A stretch of DNA of 64,000 nt from Carex sylvatica (lineage: Eukaryota; Streptophyta; Magnoliopsida; Poales; Cyperaceae), in assembly GCA_964058845.1 (NCBI GenBank), contig CAXKVR010000332.1:62001-126000 (forward strand), read 5' to 3'. This document shows positions 20,456-32,403 of this stretch, piece by piece. Under the pieces are notes generated by a model. It was not told the DNA's origin, made no database searches, and saw only the letters and a program-made list of their open reading frames with translations. Made by a program: the position numbers and the translations under genes. The stretch's first letter is position 1. Each line of letters starts with the position of its first letter.

Positions 20456-20820
20456 CCCTAAATAATATTATTATAATAATTACTTAATATATAATTATAC
20501 AATTTAATAATTATATAATTTTTAACCATAAATCCTTGATTTAATTTTTTATTAACATCCCACAATTCAAGCAATTCGAGAAATTCGATCATAAACCCTA
20601 ACCCTAAATTTTTAACTATAAATTCTAACCCTATTTTTTATTAACATCCCACAATTCAAGCAATTCGAGAAATTGGACCATAAATCATAACTCTAACTTT
20701 TTAACCATAAACCCTAACCCAAATTTTTTATTAACATCCCACAATTCAAGCAATTCGAGAAATTCGACCATAAATCATAACCCTAACCCTAAATTTTTTT
20801 TTTTTTTAATATCCCACAAA
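20450..20820 (+). repeat. Tandem ~90-bp repeats containing telomere-like CCCTAA motifs
   Basis: The phrase TTAACATCCCACAATTCAAG recurs at 20552, 20641 and 20731, with a decayed fourth copy at about 20807. Each is followed by CAATTCGAGAAATT and a CATAAACCCTAACCCTAAA-like stretch. The heptamer runs are only two units long. Confidence 0.8.
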
Positions 20821-20861
20821 TTACCATATAATCACAATTATTAATTTAAATCCAATCACAA

Positions 20862-20960
20862 TAACATTTAATCACACTCAATCGCATTCAATCACACTCA
20901 ATCGCATTCAATCACATTCAATCGAATCGAATCCAATCCTATCCAAACCAATCGAATTCA
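20862..20960 (+). repeat. Degenerate ~10-bp minisatellite (AATCACACTC/AATCGCATTC)
   Basis: About nine units alternating AATCACACTC, AATCGCATTC and AATCGAATCG, inside the MULE. Confidence 0.75.
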
Positions 20961-21564
20961 ACAAATATATAACTTAATCACATTCAATCGTCGAATCAAA
21001 AACTTACCCGAGAGAGAAAGGAGTGGTAGCGACGGGCACGGTGGTGAAGGTGCCGACAAGTGAGAGAGAGGGAGGGTGGCAGCAGGGCGAGCGAGCGAGG
21101 GAGGGGGCGGCGGGGTGGAGGCAGTGGCGGAGCGGGCAGTGGCAAGGGCGGCTAGCCGGCGGGTGGGGTGGAGGTAGGGGGCGCTAGGTTTGGGTTTTTT
21201 CTGGGCAGGACGAAGGCAGGGAGAAGGCAGAGAGGGGCTTTTCTGGGCGGGACGAAGGTAGGGAGAAAGGCAGAGAGAGGTCACAGGTGGGGATATATTT
21301 CTTCTAGTGGGGCGCCTGCAGAGGGGCGCCTCACTGGGCTAGTGGGCCGCCCGCAGTGGGGGCGCCTCATGGGGATATGGACCGCCCGTGACTGGGGCGC
21401 CTCACTGGGCATATGGAGCGCCTCTGATGGGGGTGCCTCACTAGTATTTTTGGGCTGCCCCAGGCCTAGATGGTCGTGGCATTTATAAAAAAAAATGAGA
21501 TCCATAGTTATTTTTAAAATTATGTTTTTTTTTAGGGTATTAATAAAAATGGCCCCTATTAATT

Positions 21565-24440
21565 GCGCATTACTTGTACCAGCTTTTTAATAAATGTAAG
21601 TTAAGATAAAACCATAAATATAAATAAATTTCAGTCGTTATTGATAGAATTGTGATTTAACTAGATTATAAGAAATCTGTCTTATTTTATTAAATTTTCT
21701 AATTACATACACTATTTTATATAAAGAAAAATTTGAAGCATCATCAACTATCTATCATATTCATTTTCTAAATTAAACAATGTATGAACTATATCGTTTT
21801 TTTTTTTTTTTTTTTCATTTTTCTTTATATAAAATGCATTAGGAGTTCAACAACATAAAGGAGTAATTTCTTCGAAGTAAGATGGGTTCATATCCCATAT
21901 CCCCTCAAGTTTGTGAGGAAGCACAATACTTTCGGTTGAGTCAAAATTACTTCGACCTTTTAAAATCAATCTCATAATACGTGCTAGGGCTGCAAACGAA
22001 TCGAACGAAATTAAATTTATTTTAGTTTGAGGTTGAACTTGAATAAGATTTGAATTGAATTTATTTAATTTGTTTCAGAATAAACTTCAATCAAATGAAT
22101 TAATTACAATTTTTTTTGAATCAAATTAAAATCAATCGAATCACGCTACATATTTTTCTGACATTCACCAATAATTTATACATTAATCTTCTTCAAGCAA
22201 ACAAATCTCTAGCTTTACAGATGTCTACGCAATTTTTTTTTTCTTTTAGGATGTGTTTAGATGAATCAGGAATAGCTTGAAATAGCAGTTATTTCTGAAT
22301 TCGGAAGAGCCGTTAACTTAATATTTCATAAAAATAACAAAATAGCAGCTAATTCAAACTATTTCTTTATTAAAATTAACATTTTTTTTCACTTAAACAA
22401 TAAAAAATAACTCATTAAAAATAACAGCTATTTTTAATTTAACACTATATTACTCAACCGCACCTAAGTCTGACTTCTCACTTCTATAAATAATATTTAG
22501 AAGTTTCGAGAGCCCGCATAAGAGCACTAGTAAAATTATAATGAAAAATGAAATCCTACGACGCGGTGACTTGGTCAAAGTGAGCATGAGAACAAGCAAG
22601 CACAAAAGATGCATGCGTACCATGAACAATAGGTAGAGACGTACAGCCCTCCGAGTCTCCGACATCTCAAACTGGATTCATTTTGTGGCAACTTACATGT
22701 TGTCACTACTGTAAGGAGTCACTCAATTCTTAACATTTTTTGTTGATGATGTTTATCTCTTTGGAGATGTCTACGTGTATACATGAAAATAAAAAATGTA
22801 TTTATAAACTAGAATATATTGAAAGTATTTGGCGATAGTCACGAGATTGAATTTTAAATTGTACTAAAAAGAATCAATTTGATAATAAAGTTAACGAAGC
22901 ATTTTTTTAAGAAGATTTTAAATTAAAAAAAGTACTTAAGTCATGTAAAATCAAAACTTAAACTGGTGACCAAGTAAATCTAATATTTAACTCATTTTGT
23001 TCATCAACATGAGAGGAGTATTTTGAAAACATATCATCACAAACTAATATATGTATAGAGAAATATACATGTTTAAAATATAAAATTATTAGTCTGTAAG
23101 GACATTTTTCAATTTAAATAGTTTCAAAGGCTACACTGTAAAATTACACTAACTTTTTTTATAAGGAGCAGAATCAATATTTACAGCACTAACTTTGTTA
23201 TTTATTGTGTTATAAATAATAAATTAACTAATATTGCATGACAAATTTATCGGAGATTTCGGAGAGACACGGACAAATACTTCTTAGCATTGGTACATTA
23301 TAGTTGGAGGCCAAAAATATGTGGACCTCACCTACCGCATGTACTATTCTCATGTGATTCTGCGATAATATTACAACTCTTTTGCATTGTGAAATGAGTA
23401 ATTGTAATATGCAGATGCATTATTTGCAATACAATTTAATTATGCATAGTTACTGTCGTATAATTTTTTTATAAAAAATTTAGGTAAAAATAAAATCATA
23501 GAAAATTTAAAGAGAAGAGAATGTGCCCATACTGCAGATTGTACACATAATTAACTTTGAAATTTAATTTACAATCATAAACATTTCATCTCTTCTTTTA
23601 AATTGAACGGAACTCTTTATGCTTATACACCGTTGTTCTCATCCGATTCTCACTCGCTTCACTTAGACCAACACAGGATAGAGATTAGAGAGGGAGAGAG
23701 ATCTCTGTAGGGGTGCGGACAAAGCTATATTAATTTCTCTGTTATCAGCTCAACGGCTCCCAACCACCCAACGTATTCAGTACCGGACTTTTCTCCAGAG
23801 ATCAAGGGTAGTGAAAAGCTGAAATAAATCCCATGGTCTCGGTCTAAACTTCACTTTGCGAGCCAAGTTCTACATGCCACAATATTAAAATACAATATCC
23901 AAAAATAAAAGTTAACTAGTAGGATATTAGACTGTGTTTCAGACGATGACGTAAAGGGAAAGAACGATAAATTCGCTGTGCAGAAGTGAGAGCTTGTAAA
24001 ATCAGAACTTATCAGATAAATTTACATGCTTCATAAGAGAAGAATCAGAGAAGAAGCGAAAGAGAACGACAGAAAATGACAAAGAGATTTTGACAAAATC
24101 TGTCACTTCTAAATTAAAATGTAAGTTTTACTATTTAAAAAATTATCTTTTTAATTGCCGTCTCCTTCCTTTTCTTTAGAGAGAATTTTTCTTGAAGCAC
24201 AACCTTAGTCTCAAATTTCAATTCAGATAATAAAAAAATCATTAACGCATTAACACCTTTGAGAAAGCTATTTGGCAAAAAAAAAAAAAAAAAAAAAAAA
24301 AATGTTCGCTTATTTTTAATCGATGCACTAAGCGCACTCAGAATGCGTCAAAGCTCACAAGGCGGATAATTAGTGAATTAATTGTTCAACTCCCACCTCC
24401 CCTCCCATATTCGACTCCCACCGATCCGATCCCCCACACC
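21565..24440. other. Intergenic A/T-rich region, no gene recognised
   Basis: Contains poly(T) and poly(A) runs (about 21801-21816, 24278-24301) and a possible small inverted-repeat element at 22247-22467. No ORF with family resemblance was seen; the 22450-22665 minus-strand ORF has no recognisable motif. Confidence 0.5.
22247..22467. mobile_element. Possible small MITE (~220 bp)
   Basis: The left end TAGGATGTGTTTAGATGAAT and the reverse strand of the right end, TTAGGTGCGGTTGAGTAAT, form an imperfect inverted pair around A/T-rich DNA with repeated AATAGCAG(T/C)TA motifs. This resembles common plant MITEs starting GGGTGCGTTTGG. No clear duplication was seen. Confidence 0.35.
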
Positions 24441-24447
24441 TGTAAGC

Positions 24448-24455
24448 TATAAAAC
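24448..24455 (+). promoter_or_regulatory. TATA box of the KCR1-like gene
   Basis: TATAAAAC lies 77 bases upstream of the KCR start codon. This would place the transcription start near 24480 and leave a short 5' leader. The flanking sequence is C-rich, unlike the A/T-rich DNA further upstream. Confidence 0.6.
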
Positions 24456-24531
24456 ACTACTTCCACTTCCATTGTTTGGAACTTAGACGAGCAAATTTTT
24501 CACGTAATAAACCCCGGAAAAGGTATCTCAG

Positions 24532-27500
24532 ATGGGATCCTCGTGTCCCCACGTGGAGTACGTGGAGTTCATCCAAGCTCAGCCATGGTGGGTCCTCTTT
24601 CCCGCCATTATCGGTCTCTTGTCTCTCCTCAAGTTCTCTCTCCTCCTCCTCCGATGGATCTACATCTCCTTCCTCCGCCCCGGCAAGCCGCTCCGTCGCC
24701 GATACGGACAATGGGCGGTTGTCACGGGCTGTACCGACGGTATTGGTCGCGCCTTCTCATTCCAGCTCGCCAGACGCCATGGCGTGAATCTAGTGCTTGT
24801 GGGGAGAAATCAAGAGAAACTCTCGCAGATAGCTGAGGAGATCAAGAAGAAAAGCCCTAAAATTGAGACTCAGACTGTTGTGATCGATTTCTCGGGAGAT
24901 TTGGTTGAAGGAGTCACCAGATTAGAGAAGGCGATTCAGGGACTCGATGTAGGATTGCTGGTCAATAGCGCTGGAATTTCTTATCCGTATGCAAGGTTTG
25001 TTCCTTCTTTATTCAGATTTTTATTTCCTGTGAATTGGTGGAGTGAAATTTGTCTCCATTGATCTACATATTTTTATTTCTTAAATTTTAGATTTCAGTA
25101 TTAGCTTTGACTTGTACCAGTTTTTCAAGCATTTAGTGGACTTCGTAAAATAAATGCTTTCAATATAAGATCAGAATCTATTGTCAAAATTATTAACGAT
25201 AATTTGTGGTAGATTCCCAGTGAAATCAGCTGAGACCAGTACTAGTGGTGATAGAGCAAAAGCTTAATATTTGAGCCTCAATTATCCATTAATCTCAACT
25301 TATAATGTACTGAACAAAGCCAAAGCAAAAACAAAGGTTTATTAGCCTAACCGGAAAGACTGATACAGTACTGAGATCGATGACTGGAATTTATTGTTTA
25401 GTAACTCACTTGAGATCTTCTTTTTTTATTTTCTATTGATTAGGTACTTCCATGAGGTGGATGATGAGCTATTGAAAAACCTAATCAAAATAAATGTTGA
25501 AGGTGTAACAAGGGTTACACATGCGGTCCTTCCCGGCATGGTAGAGAGAAAGAGAGGTGCAATTATAAATATAGGGTCAGGTGTAGCTACTGTTATCCCG
25601 TCAGATCCATTATACACTGTCTATGCTGCCACAAAAGCGTGAGTGTTATTAATGTTGTTAGATTACTAATGTGTTCATTTCAGATGCACACCTTTACCAC
25701 CTTGAAAATTACATGATATTATGAATCCCGTAATCAGAATATTAGGCCATTTGCCCTTTTGAGTGGTGCCGTGAAATTTGCAGCTTTTATGGTGGTACCT
25801 AATATATTTTCCATTATGTGGGTACAAGGAAGATTCAGACTCGATTAATTCTGTACCTGTACCTGTTATGGTACGATTAATTACACTACAACTGTTTTGC
25901 TACATACTGAAAATTTTCTCATCCCTATAGGGCTATCATTGTTAACTCCTGCCCTTGCAAATTACATCTTTGAATGATATTGTTTGTGAGTTTACTTTTC
26001 TTCACCAAAGGCTTGTCCAAAAAAAAAATACATAAATTGACCTTTTCAGGTTCAGAGGTTTTAAGTTATATACGATGGTGACTATTATTTCAGTAATACA
26101 GAGATTGTCCTTTACTGTCACTATCTAAAGATTAAATCTGGTTAATCTTTGTGGAAACTTGCTGGATGCACTACTAGTTTTGATTTAAAATTATATTTAT
26201 TGAAGCTAAATTTGCTTCGTGGATTTGATTGGTTATAATCCTATTGTGAAAGGATTATAACTGGCCATGGATCCACTAAATTTTGTAAAATTCTTCTCAA
26301 AAGAACAAATACTCTAATGTCTTGAAATAGCTGGCCATTTATGATCTAATTTGTCTACATGGTTAGGATTTAGCTCAACATCACTTTCACTTTTTCTAAT
26401 ATTTGAAATTTAATACTAGTAGGTGATCTAAACAACTACCCTCTTTATTGAACCAAAAACTCGTACCCGATGTGTCAACTGCAATAATTATAACAAAAGT
26501 TCTAGACACTTATATTAAAATAAAAAATAAAAACAAAATATTCAACTTATTATTTTTTTGGGAGTTTGAGGCAAGTAGGTGATCTAAATAACTACCTTAG
26601 TCTGAACCAGACTCAGTCTGTTAAATGCAATGAAGTCTCTTTGGTCCCACTTTCACCATGAAATTAAATGCCCTATAATAAGTTCTAAGGAACTTATTAG
26701 AAAACAAATTGATCTTAGCATCTAATTTAGCTAAGCACTTAGAAATCTGAAATTGATCTTAGCAACTAAATCTTCTTAATATTTCATATGCATCAAACAA
26801 TCAGCTGATGTTCTTGCTACCGGCATTCCTTTTTGAGTGCTAAAGAATCATAAATCATTCTTATTTTTCAGGTACATTGACCAATTCTCCCGCTGCCTTA
26901 ATGTGGAATACAGGGCCAAGGGTATCGATGTCCAATGTCAGGTAATAATAATTTCATTCCTGCTTAATATTCCAGCCTACCTGTTGCCTTTCAAGTTACC
27001 AAAAAAAAAAAAAAAATTGTCTTAAACCCGATGGCTTAGGAACTGAACAGTCCTGTGAAATATTTTAAACAAACCCTATCTGTCACAAATTCGTATCCTC
27101 TGATATCTCAAACTTTGCGTGACTTTATGGAAAATCCCAACCGTTTAAATACGCTCTGCACGAATCTCAAAGCACACATAATACTGACCCCCTACATCAC
27201 CCCATATAGGCACCGGACACGTCGGTCACGCAAAAGTTGAGATATCTCAGAGGATACGCACTCATCTGTCACCTCTACTTTTCTCCTTGATCTAATGTGA
27301 CATCCTCTTTTGCCACAGGTACCTCTGTATGTGGCAACTAAGATGGCCTCTGTAAGAAAATCGTCCTTCTTGATACCGTCACCAGAGACGTATGCAAGCG
27401 CCGGACTAAGGCACATCGGTTACGAAGCTACATGCACCCCTTACTGGGTACACTCTGCCATCTGGTGTGTCGCCTCCATCATCCCCGAGTCGGCCATTGA

Positions 27501-27576
27501 TTGGTGGCGCATTGGCTTCAACCTTAAAATTCGTAAGCGGGGTCAGGCCAAGGATGCCCGCAAGAAGGCCGAGTGA
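24532..27576 (+). CDS. KCR1: Very-long-chain 3-oxoacyl-CoA reductase (beta-ketoacyl reductase), 4 exons
   Basis: Second enzyme of the ER fatty-acid elongase: NADPH-dependent reduction of 3-oxoacyl-CoA to 3-hydroxyacyl-CoA for waxes, suberin, sphingolipids and seed very-long-chain lipids. Exons: 24532-24995, 25444-25638, 26872-26941, 27319-27576; 328 residues, close to the roughly 320 usual for the family. A hydrophobic anchor lies at about residues 20-47. The Rossmann motif TGCTDGIG is at 65-72 and the NSAG motif at 145-148. Catalytic residues are S200 and Y215xxxK219, in NIGSG...YAATK. The family-typical tail [10 protein letters not shown] and the C-terminal KKAE fit a di-lysine ER-retrieval signal. 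All four exons join in frame and no defect is seen. Intron 3 contains a 177-bp MITE ending 55 bp before exon 4. Confidence 0.96.
27087..27263. mobile_element. MULE-type MITE (177 bp) in KCR intron 3
   Basis: Flanked by the exact 9-bp duplication ATCTGTCAC (27078-27086 and 27264-27272). The ends are inverted: ATTCGTATCCTCTGATATCT on the left and GTGCGTATCCTCTGAGATAT on the reverse strand of the right, continuing through CTCAA and TTTGCGTGAC. The core contains GCACGAATCTCAAAGC. The same family recurs at 37859-38040 in the opposite orientation. No coding capacity. Confidence 0.88.
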
Positions 27577-28136
27577 AAATTGTAATTCGACCAGATGGTG
27601 GTTTGATTTGCATAGGGCGCAGGGTCTTAATTAGTGTCTTTAGTTTTAGTAGTTCTTTTTATCTGTTGTTTGTGTCTTATTGGAATTCTTTGGTTTTAAA
27701 TGTGGCTTTCTTCTGTAATTTTTATTTATTAATATTTTCACATTTAAGAGTAAGGATAAAACCATGATGCTCCGCGATTCCGCGTACACCATTTACCAAC
27801 AAATAGGCTTATGGCTTGTTCTGCGGAAGTAAAAAAATTTTCATTTTGTTTTTAAAATGCGATATATGCCTCTTAATCATGATTCTTTCACAAATACGTA
27901 TGGGGCCTAAACAATTTTTTTTTCTAATTAAGTTTAGTTGTTAAACGTTTTTATTCCAAATTCTACAATTTTTCTTTATTAATGTAACATTTATCAACAA
28001 TATTTTTTATTCCAAATAATGTGATTATAGGTTTGGGCCTTTTGAGGGACAGACATAAGCGTTCTAAAGATTTGTAGAGTGCACGAGAAAGGAAAACTTT
28101 GTGCTTTTTCAATCAAATAGGTGATCACCTTCTCCA

Positions 28137-28350
28137 TATTAAAAATAGGAAATAAATCTGGTGTGATTCTTCAGGAATTACAGAACACTGCTATTCTAAA
28201 TCCTTCCATTCATTTATTTTGAGATTCGTGCACAAAAAATTACTGATTTTAAAATTTATACATTTCATAAAGTAAAGGGTTAGATTTGGAATGGTAGGGG
28301 TCCGTAATTCCTAAAGAATCACAACAGATTTATTTTCTTAAAAATAAGGG
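28137..28350. mobile_element. Small inverted-repeat element (~210 bp)
   Basis: 28140-28182 (AGGAAATAAATCTGGTGTGA ... GGAATTAC) is the inverted counterpart of 28303-28350. Arms of about 45 bp match at roughly 85% by eye and enclose A/T-rich DNA. No clear target duplication was seen, so the outer limits are uncertain. Confidence 0.6.
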
Positions 28351-28604
28351 ATCAACTAACTATCTCTCACTTCATTTTTCTCATTTATTTCTCAGTCAAC
28401 AACTGGCGCACGTTATGAATACATATGCATGCAAGTGTTCATATATAATAGATCAATTATTCATACCTAAAATATCAAGTATTTAAAAAAAAAAACTAGA
28501 CACATCACACCTATCTTTTACACTTTTTAGAGGTGAATTTTTTTTTTCTGTTCAATCTCGCCAATATTTCTGACGATATGTGAGGAAATTTGTGAATATA
28601 TCAC

Positions 28605-29040
28605 GAATGTCTTTTATGTAATTTTCTCTTTCAAATAAAATTCATTATGACATACTTTCGAGTTGTCCGTTGCGTAAGTATTCATATCTCGTCATGTAGT
28701 TTCATACCTCGTTGGGCAAGTATTATACCACGTCGAGCAAGTATTCATACATCACTGTGCAAGTATTGATACTTCGTCAAGCAAGTATTCATAATAGCAA
28801 GTATTCATACCTCGTCATGCAAGTATTCATACCTCGTTATGCAAGTATGCATAAATCGCCTGTCACAACCTAAAAAGCCTTGTTGCCGGCGGATCTGTAG
28901 AAGCCGATGGATAGGAAGTCGGAGGTGATGCGGTCTGGATCGAGATCACGACGAATTATGAATACTTGCGCGGCGGACAACTCAAAAGTGCTTCATCATG
29001 GATCTCATTTGAAAGAGAAAATTACATAGAAGACATCCAT
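28605..29040. mobile_element. Foldback element with minisatellite loop
   Basis: The arm 28605-28685 (AATGTCTTTTATGTAATTTT ... AAGTATTCAT) is the inverted counterpart of 28958-29040. Arms of about 80 bp share ATGTAATTTTCTCTTTCAAA and GAGTTGTCCG. The loop consists of degenerate 22-bp repeats (28672-28860) and a short GC-rich piece. No ORF. Confidence 0.7.
28672..28860 (+). repeat. Degenerate ~22-bp minisatellite (CAAGTATTCATACCTCGTC-like)
   Basis: About eight to nine units built on GCAAGTATTCATACCTCGTC with many substitutions and a few truncated units. It forms the loop of the foldback element. Confidence 0.8.
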
Positions 29041-30924
29041 GGATCACAGATTGTTAGAAATATGAACGACATTGAAGTAAGAAAAATTGTGTAAAACATG
29101 AGTCTGTGATAAGAAAAATTGTTTAAAGAAATACTTGATATCTTGCATATAAATACTTACTATATTATATGTTAATACTTGCGTGTATAAGTATACATAT
29201 TTACGCACATCAGTTGTAAAGTTTTTCAAATATAAGTGATCCCAGTTAATTAGCGGCCCCCACATTATTAATAAGTGATACACATTTTTTTTTGTCTTTT
29301 TGTGCTGAAAGTTGTGGTCCCCTCATATAATTAATAATTAGGAAAAATAAACTGGGGAAAAAGAAATCTTTATTGTAAAAATAATTAGCAAATCAATAAT
29401 GATGAGGTCAAAAAAAAAAAAAAAAATACTACGGTGAGGTCTAAAAGCGTTTTCGACTAAAAAAAAAAAAAAAGAGACTAAACAAAATGATGCACATTTA
29501 TTAGTCCACTGACCAGCTTATTGAATCGGTGTGAATTAGGGCCCAGTTTACACTGAATCAAGATTTAGTCTATCCTTGTTTTTAATATGTGGTCCATATA
29601 TATTTCCGTTTCATCAAATATAGAACCCAATTCCTACCTCCAAGGTGGGGAAAAACCGTTTTCATCAAAGGACCAATTTTCTTCCTCAAAAATGGGGCAA
29701 AAAAAAAAAAAAAAGGTAGAAAAGCGATTTTCCCTTCAGTGCATTTTCAACCGTTGGATTCAAATCAAAATTGGTGGATTATCATAATAAAGACGACCGC
29801 GATTGGTTTATCTCTAGCATATTGCTTTAATAAATCATATGGCAACAAATGTTCATTTAATTTCAAATAAGAACAATCTGAAAGCAAAACTATGTACACT
29901 GCCTAAAAGCCCATAATCACCAAATCGCTGATGTGGTATTAAAATGCAATTAAAACTCCTTTCAGCGATGCAGCGGCATTGAAATTGAAATCTCCGAAAT
30001 TTCATTTTCTTCTTTTGACAGCTGTTTACAGCAGTTTGCAATTGCAAGTCAATTTCACCAATGGAGATGTTGCATTGAATTACCATAAGCTTATCTAGAA
30101 GTTGATGAGGCTGAAATAGATTTATCTTAGCAGCAATTGCCGCCAACCTTCAAAAAAGAGAGAAAGAGATAGATTTATCTTATATAGGCGTATTTGTTTT
30201 TTCTATTAGCGACCCATGACAATATACCGACAATATTCCTCGCAGTTACTACTTGTAAGTAATAACCTCTTTGCTGCAATTAACATCACTAAACAATTAA
30301 GCATCTTTGTCTATTGGTTAACTAACACTAGCTAACCTGACTATGCATTTGTAAATTGCATGGCACATTATGAGGCTGAAAAAAAAAAAAAACAGAAAAA
30401 TGGGTGACTGTTGAAAAAAAAATGAAAAGGTATGATTAGTTATAACTCTGCCCCTAAATCAATCACCAAGTATATCATTTCCGAAGTGTTTCTTTTAATG
30501 AATTAAAGAATACAAAAATGTTTTATACATATATATATCCAGACACTTTGTTTAAAGTTAAAAAAAGTAATAGTACAACGATATGAACATGAGCTCGGTG
30601 AACTAACTGGTTATTGGTGAAAAGCTCTTAGAGAAAAAAATTAGTAGGGTATGCAACTTATACTTATCGATTGATATTGGCGTGGGCCTCTTCAAAATTT
30701 TGTACACCAGTCGGTGTGAAAATAAAACGTCGAAAAAAATATGTATTTACAACTACAAGAATCTGTCACTGTCCGCGAGAGTAAAAGCGTCTTTTACTGT
30801 TAGTATCGTCGCGGGTACTACTATAAGTAATAGTGATGCCCTTGAGAATAACAATTTCTGTCTGCTTGCCCTTGCGGATAGTGGCAGATTCTTGTAGTTA
30901 ATTGCCTCATTTCTCCTGCTACCA
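29041..30924. other. Intergenic, no gene recognised
   Basis: A/T-rich sequence downstream of the ZAT-like gene. Short ORFs on both strands show no recognisable domain. Confidence 0.5.
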
Positions 30925-31809
30925 TCAAAATCGAAAATCCACCTCTGGCAAGAGCAACGGAGTAGTTGTTCGTTTTTCCTCGATAGGTGCCGGAAGGTTC
31001 AAATCAAGAGCCAACGGACTGGTTTGATTTTCCTTCAATGTCTCGTCTTCTTGCTTTACTTCTACATTTACTTCCATATCTAGTGCAACCACGTCAGATG
31101 CTGCTGCTTCAGGGGCCATGGCTGGATTTCGATGCCGTCTCATGTGACCACCGAGTGCTTGTCCAGAGGGAAATACCAAGCTACATATGGTACATTGATG
31201 AGGTCTTGACTTGATGGTAGGCATAGAAAAGGAATTTATGCTCAGCTTCAGCATGTCTTCTTTCTCATCCTCGACAACTTCTTTAATTTCAAGCATACTA
31301 GTCTTGCCACTATACTCATTTTTGGGTTGAGTTAACCGCAACTTCTTGTGGCTCGCACGGTGTCCACCAAGTGCTTGAAAGCTAAGGAAATCTCTTCCAC
31401 AGGTAAAACACCGATAAACAGCACGACCATCTGGACCAATAAATTTGCTCGTGTTGCTTTTAGACTTGGCCTCGGCAAATTGAACTGGTGGTGCCTTGTT
31501 AATTGGGATCACGTGATGGGGCGACTCATGACAATTGGAAAGTAAAAGTAGGTATGATGCCACTGCCTGTTCTTCCTCGGTATGCTCACATAATGATTCA
31601 TGAGATGAGGGAGATGATGGGGGTGAGAAAGAATCAACAACTGGAGATGAGCAACCGACAAGCGGTGATGAAGAACCGTTAGCTTGATAGCAAGATCCAC
31701 TGACTTGTAGAGTAGGGGGAAAGGGAGATCTATAGCGCTTTGTGCGTCTCCCTTTTGGTATCAATCTTGCCTTGCCTTCTTCTTCTCTTCCTTGCTCTCC
31801 ATGTTCCAT
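30925..31809 (-). CDS. ZAT-like C2H2 zinc-finger transcriptional repressor (C1-2i type), intronless
   Basis: Nuclear DNA-binding repressor of the ZAT/STZ class, many of which act in stress responses. From the ATG at 31809 the protein has 294 residues, and an in-frame ATG 13 codons upstream (31848) is possible. A basic [11 protein letters not shown] at 19-29 fits the B-box/nuclear signal. [14 protein letters not shown] at 78-91 fits the L-box. Two C2H2 fingers have the plant QALGGH core: 132-154 (C134, C137, H150, H154) and 204-226 (C206, C209, H222, H226), 49 residues apart. The C-terminal LDLNLP (268-273) is an EAR repression motif. Two fingers plus a long spacer match the ZAT5-like group. 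It stands alone with no neighbour of related function. Confidence 0.95.
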   Translation of the reverse strand: MEHGEQGREEEGKARLIPKGRRTKRYRSPFPPTLQVSGSCYQANGSSSPLVGCSSPVVDSFSPPSSPSSHESLCEHTEEEQAVASYLLLLSNCHESPHHVIPINKAPPVQFAEAKSKSNTSKFIGPDGRAVYRCFTCGRDFLSFQALGGHRASHKKLRLTQPKNEYSGKTSMLEIKEVVEDEKEDMLKLSINSFSMPTIKSRPHQCTICSLVFPSGQALGGHMRRHRNPAMAPEAAASDVVALDMEVNVEVKQEDETLKENQTSPLALDLNLPAPIEEKRTTTPLLLPEVDFRF

Positions 31810-32403
31810 TTCACTATATTGTTTTTGCACAACATGGATATGTAACAAGAGGGGTAGGGGATTGGGGTGGGGTGTGTTCTAACTTACAAACAGTGGCTGA
31901 AGTATTAGATAAGGAAAGAGAACACTATTTATAACAATAAACCACAGGGCCTAAAATAAATGAGAGGCACAAATAAAATCAAGGATAGTGGTAGAGAAAT
32001 GCCTATTTTTAGAGTGTTTTTCGCTTGTTACTTAAGTTTGTTAAAGCTAAAGAAAGTTGGCTGGTTTTGCACGAAGTTAGGATTGTCATAGATAGCCAGA
32101 ATACTACCTAGGTGGTATGAGGTTGCATAGTAATTAGCAAGGGTTGGCTCGCTCGATCGTCTCTCTCACACACTAAAAATGGAGAAATAAAGTGACCACA
32201 CATATAGAGGGTGCATGGAGGCAAGAGTACACCAGATCGTTAAGCATGCTGCTTGCAAATTTCATATTATATCCTAATAAAATATAATAGTCTGAGTTTG
32301 TTATAATAAATTTTCGTTTCTCAGTACGTACGTATGCGAAGTGAATGGGACAAAAATGCGACATTTTAATTTTAAGGTAATATTTTCCAGTGACACTAAT
32401 AAT

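Larger units (their letters stand above)
19509..21555. mobile_element. Mutator-like element (MULE) with long GC-rich terminal inverted repeats
   Basis: Terminal inverted repeats of about 218 bp (19509-19728 and 21338-21555) match over their whole length at roughly 90% by eye. They are flanked by the perfect 9-bp duplication CTATTAATT (19500-19508 and 21556-21564). The outer third of each repeat is A/T-rich; the inner part is CpG-rich with repeated TGAGGCGCCCC-like modules, unlike the A/T-rich surroundings. The interior holds a frameshifted N-terminal fragment of a MULE protein (20053-20455), an array with CCCTAA motifs (20450-20820) and GC-rich sequence (21000-21200). The catalytic transposase is absent, so this is a deletion derivative. 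Confidence 0.92.

Noticed and set aside
20450..20820. Interstitial telomere or chromosome-fusion scar
   Set aside because: CCCTAA runs are only about two units long and are part of a ~90-bp repeat inside a MULE, not a continuous telomeric array.
28672..28860. CRISPR-like array of regularly spaced short repeats
   Set aside because: The units are degenerate and contiguous with no unique spacers, and this is a plant nuclear sequence. It is a minisatellite in a foldback element.
29587..30146. Short ORFs of 66-97 residues
   Set aside because: Lys-rich from poly(A) or without any domain, splice context or conserved pattern.
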